In this document: in pieces, positions 55,048-64,000 of the stretch
Position numbering within the stretch: the stretch's first letter is position 1
How the letters are laid out: every line of letters starts with the position of its first letter
Assembly: GCF_000003815.2 (NCBI RefSeq)
Contig: NC_049985.1
Coordinates: 10,005,726-10,069,725, forward strand
Length of the DNA: 64,000 bases
Source: Branchiostoma floridae
Taxonomy: Eukaryota; Chordata; Leptocardii; Amphioxiformes; Branchiostomatidae
Direction of reading: 5' to 3'
The notes under the pieces: generated by a model
Databases searched by the model: none
What the model was told of the DNA's origin: nothing
What the model saw: only the letters and a program-made list of their open reading frames with translations
Translations under genes and position numbers: made by a program

Positions 55048-58000
55048 CTAGGGGGCATCTAGGAGTGCAAAGCTTTCAAAAGCTGTCTCATAGGCATCTG
55101 TGAACAAAGAAAATATTGTGATTACAGTGCACAGGAACAGTATGAAAATAATACACACTGGCACAAGAAATTAAAAATATATTACGAAAATACTTAAAAT
55201 CTATAAGTCTATAATTTTCTCCTCAAGAAATACTCGGAAAGGGTTGTACAAATTTATACTATTGGAAGATAGAGCGAACTAGGAGCGAACTGCTTTAGCC
55301 GAATTAGCGGTCATTTTAATGCCTTTTCTTTCGTGAGGGGCTGGTTCTGTACCAGAGTTAGGGAACAGACTCCTGGTACTTCTCAAACTGTTTGTTTTAA
55401 GAATGAAGGTTCAAATCTTACCACATCTGGGTGGACTACCGCTCCAGGTGCCGCAGCTGTGACACAGGCGCGTCAGGTGTCCGCCGTACGGGTTGGAGCT
55501 GTCGTCGCACCTGTACGTCACGTTCGCGCCGAAGGACGAGTCCCCCGTGACGTCACCAACCTGCAGCACGCCCACGTTCAGCTGTGGGACTCCGCAGTCT
55601 ACCACGTCAAACTCTGGAAGGGTCAGAAATCGTTAGTAAATTTAGTCTCATTGCACCATGTTGTATAAGGAGCACAGTATGGCGATCAGTAAATTACAGG
55701 CCAGGGGATATACAATTCATGAATTAAAGCTAGTGAAAGTTTATGTATGGGCAATAGTAACCTTGTCATTAGTAAAAAAAAATATATTATAGTTAGAATG
55801 TGTATGTTAACATTGAGGATACTTTAAGAATAAGACATTCTGATAGAGGGAATTCTAGTCATATTTGTAATTTTTCTAGTTTAGGGTCAATCTATGAAAA
55901 CCTAGAAGAAGTTACCCGTATGATTTGGTCACCATGCAACTTTGATACAGAGGAGGAAGAATTTCAGTCTACTTTTCCCATCCCTTCCTCTTCAACACTT
56001 CGTCGCAATGTCTAGTTACCTGACGTACCTGATATCCGTATCATGACGTCCTTACACTGTCCTGTAGAGCGCTGGTGCGGGTCGAACCACTGTGCGCCCA
56101 TCCCCCGCCTGCACACCGCCGGCTGTCCGGTCCCGGCCACCACCACCTAGTGCGTGCGGTACGTACCTTTCCATTACTGGCGAGTTCAACTACAATTGTC
56201 TTTCTTTAGATCACATCATACAATTGATTGGCTGTTTAAGAATAGTAAAATATAACTAAACTGTTAACAGGTAGTAATTATAATTGATTATGGTCAGCAT
56301 CTAAGATTCATATCATTCATATGCAAATAGTTCAATAGAATTCTATAGCCTCCACCAGGCCTTCCTACGGGGGTGCCGGTATTATAAAATTCGACAAAAA
56401 AAATCGGGAAATTGGCCAGGCGCACGCTAAGTTCATATGAAAGCACGGCCGAACAACTCCTCTGATAGCATAACTCTCCTGGCAAATTAATCTCCCTATA
56501 ACAGCCAGCGTAGTCAGTCTGGTAGAGAATAAGAATTCTATAGGACGTTATACTTGACGGTACCGACCTCGGCGCCGAAGCACGGTCGGAGCTGCACGGT
56601 CCCGCCCCGCCGGATGTTGAAGCAGGTGTACCCGTCTGTGTCGGTGTAGCGCTGCGTGAAGTAACCATAGTCACGGCCGGCAAGTCTGAAAACGTGGGGG
56701 ACGTGAGTCAATAGATATCTGGCACATCCCAATCTTACAACTTCAAGGGTCCTTTCAGTGTGTAATGGCTTCATCTGTAACTGTTCGTAAAACAAGTGTG
56801 TTCAAACAAGAAGTGAAGTCCATTGTTTAATGTCTCTATTTGAAAAGTCTGCTTACTATGCTTTGCTATGTTTACATTCTCTTTGCTAAGCGTAATTTTG
56901 ATTCCTATTTTTTGCCAATAAGAAGTAGTAGATTGTGCATCACGAAATCAAGCATGGATGTTGTATAGAGACGCCAAATCAACCTTTTATGTTTACCAAA
57001 TAATGATAAGTAATTCCTCAACCCAGCTCTACTTTACCTAATGGCGGCATTTTGCACGGGCCTGTTGCAGTCGTCGTCGAAGCAGACCCGCACCCTGACA
57101 CAGCTGGCGTCTCTCCACGGCCGCCCCGCTACCCACCAGCCCGTGCGCGACACCGGGCCCTCCCAGGTGATGCGGCCGTTCACCCGCCTGATCTCACCGA
57201 TAGCTTCTTGTACCCACACGCCGCGGTCCTCGTCGAAGTGCCAGCCTTCCAGAGCCATCACACCTGGGACAGAGACAGTCAGTAACGATCATATAACACG
57301 CATTTTTCTTCTGGACAAAATGATTCAAAATGCATCGAAAGACGACGATCTGTCTGTACATTTTAAAGTTAAATATCTATAGAAAAATGCTAACGTTAAT
57401 AATAACTTCCAACAGTAAAATTAACATTATAGGGAAATTTTCAATCATTCTATGAACAAAGTCGACGGAGTTGGTCTGAAAATTTGGAGGGGTAAGTCCC
57501 TGTGGTGTTTGTTTGTTTGTGCTTTTATGAAGACTCGAATTAATTCCAGAGTTGGAAATGAAGCGTTAGCATGTATTCTACCAACACTAATTAACTTTAA
57601 TGCTAATAGGGAAATACTAGTAGCTGTTACCTGTGCCGTCCAAGTCCTCCGCTAGAGGGATGGAGATGTTGAAGGTTGAGCTGACACTCACGAGCCGGTT
57701 GCCAGGTGCCCGGATGTCCACGGCAGCGGCGCCGTAAGCCTCCAGGTTGATCCGTGATGTTCCTGAGGTAGAGAAATGGGTAAAGTGTGTACAACAGAGC
57801 GCTGGAACTATCAATTGCAGCAGGGATGTCCAGTTAGGACAAAGGCTTACCGGGTTGTCCGATGTCATGTTTGTGTTGTGTGCCAGCTGTGAAAGGGGAC
57901 GTGTCCGATATGTACTCACCAGCGAGTGCATGCAAGTCTGTTATGCAAGCTTACAATTAACAAGCAAAATTTAAAGTACCGTTAAACTTATATTAGAAGT

Positions 58001-61000
58001 AGCTAGAGGTCACGTAAAAAGAAGCAACGCTGTTGATCATCGAAGCTGTTGCACCTCAAAAACTCTCAACTGAATTTCGAAGGGCACGTTTTTGCTAGTT
58101 TTTGTTAGTGACATGTTTTAACACAATTCATGAGCATTGCACTCTAAACAGCATTTCTCCTGCATTTCTCCTCCATGCCTCCTGCTGACCTTCAAACTCG
58201 AAGTCGACCTGGTTGATGTTTTCCTCGATGCTGCCCACCAGCTCAGGCAGCCCCTGCAGTACCCGGTCACGTGACACGTCCACCCCGCGGAACGACACCG
58301 TGGCCCGCTCACTGTCGTCCATCAGCAGAGCGCCTGTTTGTGGGAAACAACAGGCAGTGGTAAACAAACAACTCGCTGGAAACAGAACACTTCGATAGCT
58401 AAGGAACATGTAGAAAAGAAAAATACTACGAGAGATGCAGAGGAGATATACCCGCATGTAGACAAGAAGCTCATTGGACTTTATCTTTCCACGGAAAATG
58501 GTCCCAGGGAGGTAGCATTACACCCATACACACACACAAAAAAAAAAAAAACATCAGATGACATGGTGACTACAAAATTCTGTATCAGTGAGTGTTTTGT
58601 TTTTTAAGAGTAGAAATTGTATCTACAGCAATGAAAATATTTTAAAGACATGGAAAGACACAGCAATATTATTCTATAGAGGGTATTATAAGAATCGTGA
58701 ACATTAATGATTAAGAATAGAGAAACGGTCGTTCATAAACATGTTATGGAAACCACTGAGATGTTCTAAGTAGATATTTCGCCTACCGGGCGGGAAAATG
58801 ACGCTACTGGCGTCGTTCAGATCACTCCGCCGTTCGAAGAATATTCTAGTGAGCTCCTCTCTGTTGTAGACCACATCCTCCGTCTCACGGTACACCATCA
58901 GCCGCAGGGTCGCGATGTTCTCTGCAGGAAATGTGCAACAGAATAAACCAGCAATTAGAGAAATAGAAATGAAGAACATGCAGCAAAATTCTGCTTCTGG
59001 ACATCTGAACCCATATCCTCTGTACTTTCTTGTTATCCCATTCTGCAGTTAGGTCTTTGGCAAGGACATTGTGCATGAACATCCGTGCTTCATAAGAAGA
59101 GTAAAGGTGAATGGTTAGGTTGTTTCCTTTTTGAATTGCACAGGTTTGGGGTGGATGAATAAAGTGATTCCTTACTCTGTCCAGGTAAAGCCTCGAACGT
59201 CACTGCGTTGGTCAGGAAACCGTCCTTACTGGCGACGATGATGAGCGGCTTCTCGGAGGGGACCGTCAACATCTGCAAGGAAGCGTTCGTTTTAGTGAGT
59301 GATTTTCTATCTTTTTGTGGAGGAAGACAAACACACTGCCCCAATGAAAGATAAAGACAAGCATAAAGATGTTCTGCACTTACCAACAGACCATTTTGAT
59401 CCGTCCGCCCTGTTGTAACCACGCTGGTACCGCCCCCTTTCGGTTCGGACAGGACTCGCACCTGCGAGTCGCTGATCGGCTCCTCGGTGTCCTTCGGGTC
59501 CACCACCACGATTGTCATCTGCACATCGGCACCTGGAATAGCGTAAAGGTTCATGTCATGATACAAACGACTCCACTATCAATTAGGAAGTTCTTTTTGG
59601 TTGTTTCATTCTTGCTACATTGATTGAACTTTGAGGTAATATAAAATAGGGTCTATCGTTCAAATATTCACATTAACACACACGAAATGACAAATATTAG
59701 TCCACAGTCCACACACATAGCATAAGCAAATCGTTGTATTGAATTAAAGATATTTCGCAGGACATCTTCATGGGGTGTCGGAAAAAGAAACTTGCACAAA
59801 AGCCGTCAGTCATAGAAAATCACAAGTCAGAAGCGCCGTTTCGCATGCACAAAGTTGTTGTAATTTTGTACAGTCAGATTTAGAGCGCCTCCAGCTGCAT
59901 GGCGAGCGACAGTGTCGAGCGACAGTGTCAAAGACGTGAGGACAACAATGTGTTCCAGAGAGACCGACTTGTCCACGGCGTGCATCGCCGGCCGTCTCCG
60001 ACATATCCCTCGGGACAGGGTGCACACAGGAACCGAGGGCCTTCCCCGTCGGGCCCGCTGATGTCCTGGCACTCCACTAATGCAGAACACGGTCTGTCCA
60101 CACACGACCGGGGTGCTCAAACCAACCAATAGTTCAGCCAAGTTGTAGAGGAGAGAGGATGGATTGTGATGATCATGATATGAGACAGAAAATGTGAGAG
60201 CAGGAGTACTTTCACGTTTGATATCTAATAGCCTACAAAGAAGTAAGTGGTACAGGTCCAAGACCATTTTTGGGTTAAAATGTAAAGTAAGAGCTAAGAA
60301 ATATGTCGAAATGATAAAGAAAGGCCATGATATAATGAAATGAAATGAAATGAAGAAAATGAACAAAGTATGAAGAAGTTTGTGGATAGGAACATATTAC
60401 ATTGATGTTACATATCTTGTAATCTACATTTTCAAAGAGACAAAATCTAAAATTACAGACGGTTAGATTCATCAAAATGATATAGAGAGGGGGATCATGC
60501 AATATTCCCGTTTCTCTCTATCCTAAACTCTATCAAACTTACCCGTACACCGTAACCTCCCGTCCACGTATTTAAAGGACAGTCCCTCCGCACACACGCA
60601 CATGTGGGACCCGAAGGTGTTCTTACAGACCCGTCGCCGCGGACACGTGACCAGACCACGGGAGCACTCATCAACGTCTGGAAATAAAGCGAAATTGATT
60701 TTTTACATATTCTATTCTTCCTGGCATTATGTCATAAGAACTGCATATTTGATTCAAAAGAAAGAAAAAATATGTTTTACGTGACTGCAGAACCTGTCAG
60801 AATGTCGTTTTTGTCGTGATGAAGTTGATGATACACCAAATACAGTGGCAATTACAATTTTGGAAAATCATATCCAGTTACATGGGTAATTGCTATTTGG
60901 CGTATCTTATTACCTGGATGTCTAACCCGTCGATGATAGATTTCTCACTACTACCATACTAAGAAAAGTAAGACGAGTAAGACAAAGCGGAGTTTCGCTT

Positions 61001-62678
61001 GTTGCAATCATTGATGTGAATATTTCTTGTTGTGGGCACAAATAACATATAGCAGCCACTAACCGACACAGTGGCGCCCGTCCGGTCCCAGCTCCAGCCC
61101 CTCTGGACAGAAACACTCCGGTACACCCTTCTTCACCTCCCGGCACATGAACTGGCACTTCCGTAACGCACACACCAGCGATTCTGAAAGGAAACAAACA
61201 GAACACTGTAAGTTGTTTATTCCAGTTGTCGGCACGTTCGGATCCCCCTTCACTCAAGAGGTGGGAATAATAATATAAAGTTCGTGTCGGTACAAGACAC
61301 ATTTCAGGTCATTGGCAATATAACATTGTGTACATATATCGAATATTCTAAAAAAAACGTTTGAACTTATTATCCAAACATTACTCAACACTGACGGGAA
61401 TACAAACTTCCAGGCACCGTTGACCCATACAGCGAGTTACGTGTCCCGTAAGGTCATGTGCTTTGGGTCAGTGAACCTGAAGAAGGTTGCAACGAAGGCT
61501 AAAAAGTCGGTGAATTGCAGTTTATTTGTGTAGGAGATTTGAAACTTGAAAACTTGACTCTAATCCGTGACTTACTTGCACACGACGTCCCGTCCGGCTG
61601 TAGTGAGTAACCATGGTTACAGTAACACCTGAAGCTGCCCCGGGTGTTCATGCAGCGGTGCTGGCAGGGGCGCGGCTTGTGCCCACACTCGTTAAAATCT
61701 GAAACGATGACAGAATTTATCTATGGACTTGAACAATCACCAGATGATTTTGCGCTAGTAGAGGAAGACCTTGCAACAATCACTTTGGTCAATAGGTGGC
61801 GCTGCTTTGATAGAGTCTAGCTGCCTTTGGAAAAGTGCAAGTTTTAATTATGTTGGACTTTGCCCCTTCCTCGGGTATTTCACAGCAAGTCTCAAAAACC
61901 ATGACTTGTTGAATTTTGATATGATGTGCGTGTCTTCTTGATAGCCTTGTGTTCCGTTTCAATCAACGCCTCGACTCTTTTGCTAAAGAGAACATAGTTT
62001 CTTTAGCATATTGCCCTGGACGTGAGCTTCCTTCTGTCAACAACCAGACGGAAGGTCTTGTCGTTTGATCGGGAAGTTGACTCATTCCGACAGCTGGGAG
62101 TTGCGCACCTTTCTAGTTAACATTGTACCACTTGGCTGAGTTCCCAACAACTTACCAAGTCAAAGGAGGAAATAATGTTCAGAGATAGATGATAACAAGT
62201 GAATTAAACAAAAATAGGTAAGAGCTTAACGATTGATTTGTACAGATTACGACGGTACAAGAGATCAATTAAAAAAAGTTGGTTCCTTGGTGCACCTTAA
62301 GAAACATCATCTTAACATCCTGCTTTGCCTATTGAGTCAGTTAATCAGGCTCGCCTACACTTTATGTTTCTGACTTGCTGCTACAGTTCACCTAAGTTCG
62401 GTGCCCAGAAGTGGTCGATGTGGCATTGCACTGAGCACGCTCGCTAAAAATATACAAGAGAAACTGAATTTCTGATGGAATAGCTAATATTGTTTAAACG
62501 TTGACGTGTTGGTATTGCGCATTGGATTTGCCTTGGGAAAAGGACGTTTTGAAAGAGGAATACGTAGTTGGTTCGTAGCACTAACCTTTGTTACATGTCC
62601 GTCCTCTCCAGCCGGTGTGACAGGTACACATGTCGGGCATGGTGCAGACTCCATGGACACAGGCGTCCCGGCACACAG
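55048..62678 (-). CDS. Secreted EGF / FAM171-CILP-like / sushi mosaic protein (5' end outside window)
   Basis: Fifteen exons: 62678-62586, 61698-61576, 61183-61064, 60677-60543, 60115-59969, 59532-59384, 59272-59176, 58921-58787, 58333-58190, 57762-57631, 57263-57038, 56685-56564, 56146-56029, 55613-55422 and 55097-55048. The first five each encode one Cys-rich EGF-like module; two are calcium-binding type (DFNEC, DVDEC) and the fifth is thrombospondin-like ([15 protein letters not shown]). Next, a region resembling FAM171 (astroprincin) and CILP: VRVLSEP...[69 protein letters not shown] and [15 protein letters not shown]-like [16 protein letters not shown] stretch follows, then one sushi domain (VDCGVPQ...WSGSPPRC) and a 16-residue tail ending FALLDAP. 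Exon 12 joins exon 13 only with donor gtcggt at phase 0, which moves its 3' boundary to 56568. An extracellular or membrane-shed role is likely; the biological function is unknown. Confidence 0.78.
60866..60930 (+). repeat. Common dispersed-repeat end
   Basis: aaaatcatatccagttac continues with gtaattgctatttggcgtat and attacctggatgtctaacc. The first part matches the arm of the palindrome at 19736-19788. Likely the 3' end of a dispersed retroelement. Confidence 0.45.
61395..61520 (+). repeat. Dispersed repeat fragment
   Basis: gggtcagtgaacctgaagaa followed by ggttgcaacgaaggct. A diverged relative with gggtcagtcattctgaaaaa and ggctggaacgta lies at about 62870-62905, also in the mosaic gene. The gaagaagg...aacga pattern resembles retroelement 3' ends. 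Confidence 0.45.
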
Positions 62679-64000
62679 CTGCCAGGGGAAAAGATTGTTA
62701 TAAGCATTGATGAAGCTAATGACAATAAAGATAGCATAACTGCAAAGTCCAAACGTTCCGTTGAATCCGTTCAATAAAAGTAAACTGTCATTTGTTTCCT
62801 TCTTGGCTATGGCCTTCTTCGGTACGATTGACCCTTTGACTCATTATTAGAGTCACGTGTTTGCAAGTAGTTGGGTCAGTCATTCTGAAAAAGGCTGGAA
62901 CGTATGATAAATGTCTTTATGAATGGTTTGCATTATTGGTGTTGAAGTTAAATTGTTGGAATGGCTTTTTGTGGTGATCTGGCTACAAGACGGCGTTTAG
63001 CAGCTCGGCAGCACTAAAGTACCGAATAGTAATTCATGACGATACTGCATCCTTGGAACTGTCGATTGGCTTATAGTCGAGAAACAAGTGGCATCCGGAA
63101 AACGTCAGTATCACAAGATGGTAAATCGACGGATTTAAACTAGGGTTTGCTATTGTGAATATTGTAAATATGCGCGGTGTTTTAGCAGATAAATGAAATG
63201 CAAAAAAAAATGGCCGACCGCCAACACTCATGTTCGTTTATCACTAAAACAGCTTAGGGAAGGGTGACAGTCATTACAGAGAATCAGGCCAGGTTGTTCC
63301 GTTTAATCCTGTTGAACTTGGGGCACGGCCCGAAAACAGAGGCCACGAACATAACACCGCTGTAGTTTCTACACAGATGGACAGAATTAGCTGAACCCTC
63401 TAACATGCACCCATGGTCAAGGTCGGCGGATATAGACATCTTAACTTCTCCGTTCGCTTTGTGATAGAAATCTCGTATGTAAACTACAATTGTTTAGATT
63501 TCTTAGCTTCTCACAACAAACAGTGGTTTATCTGAAATAGGTTGTTGTTTTTTAATTGCCTTCGGATAGTTGACCTTGTCGTTACCCCAAGAATCAGCTT
63601 TTTCTTACTTGAGTAGCCCCTTCAAGCAGGCCAGCTGAGTTCGGCCCCGGAACGCTAATCTTGTCCTTACTACACGACCAGGAACCTGGAACGTTACCTT
63701 CGATCTCTAAACGCAAACAGGTTTTCCTGGCGCGTTTGCATCATTAAGTGTGGTTATTCTGAGCACTTGGCAATATTAAAGTAGGCGGAACTAATCCTTA
63801 TCGTTTTACAGAAATCGTTACAAAAATTCCAGCCTTTGATCAGAAAATAAGCGGGGCTTACGACTCATTTATAAGAACAACTCGTGTTACTGATGGAGGT
63901 ACTTAAGGTTGATAGAACCTCCGGACAATATCTAGTACATCTCGACAAACCAACAGTTTATAAATCTCTCACGTTTATGAGAACTTGCCTCAAGACAGTC
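62679..64000. other. Intron or upstream sequence of the mosaic gene
   Basis: No EGF-like, signal-peptide or other exon could be recognised on the minus strand. The gene's first exons must lie to the right of the window or are too short to see. The 63034-63231 open frame is not supported. Confidence 0.5.

Overview
The window reads as an intron-rich, repeat-rich deuterostome genome, most likely a cephalochordate (Branchiostoma, amphioxus). This is inferred from compact multi-exon orthologues of chordate genes, very dense small inverted-repeat elements and tRNA-derived SINEs; the species cannot be fixed from sequence alone. All gene models below were built by hand: each intron was placed at GT/AG with reading phase carried across, and each protein was compared with remembered families. 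No alignment or database search was run.

Layout. 1-13 kb is almost all repeat: ~195-bp satellite copies, a 156-bp duplication, a 15-bp minisatellite, palindromic MITEs with target-site duplications, a 685-bp segment duplicated next to a 100-N gap, a foldback element and a large CA-rich compound minisatellite (11.1-12.3 kb). It holds only one orphan signal-peptide exon candidate (8.6 kb). At 13.1-14.15 kb (minus) is a small secreted protein gene with two near-identical thyroglobulin type-1 domain exons behind a signal-peptide exon. 14.2-19.5 kb is intergenic and holds a degenerate ~150-bp modular array.

19.6-28.4 kb (minus) is a complete 19-exon SLC30A9 (ZnT9, mitochondrial zinc exporter). 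It is head-to-head with L3MBTL2 (29.6-38.3 kb, plus, 17 exons, FCS zinc finger plus four MBT domains). They share a ~1.2-kb putative bidirectional promoter with a YY1-type motif and two CCAAT boxes. L3MBTL2 is tail-to-tail with a complete 14-exon JADE (41.8-49.8 kb, minus), the PHD-finger scaffold of the HBO1 acetyltransferase complex. JADE is head-to-head with PSMG3 (52.0-53.1 kb, plus), proteasome assembly chaperone 3; a CRE, a CCAAT box and two CACGTG boxes sit just before the PSMG3 untranslated exon.

55.0-64 kb (minus) is the 3' part, 15 exons, of an extracellular mosaic gene: EGF-like modules, a FAM171/CILP-like region and a terminal sushi (CCP) domain. Its 5' end lies beyond the right edge.

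The functional themes are mitochondrial zinc export, two chromatin regulators side by side (an MBT reader and a histone acetyltransferase scaffold), proteasome assembly and extracellular matrix. The most unusual item is the EGF/FAM171-CILP-like/CCP architecture. The best candidates for lineage-specific novelty are the duplicated thyroglobulin-domain gene and several short inverted-repeat families whose insertion footprints are visible.
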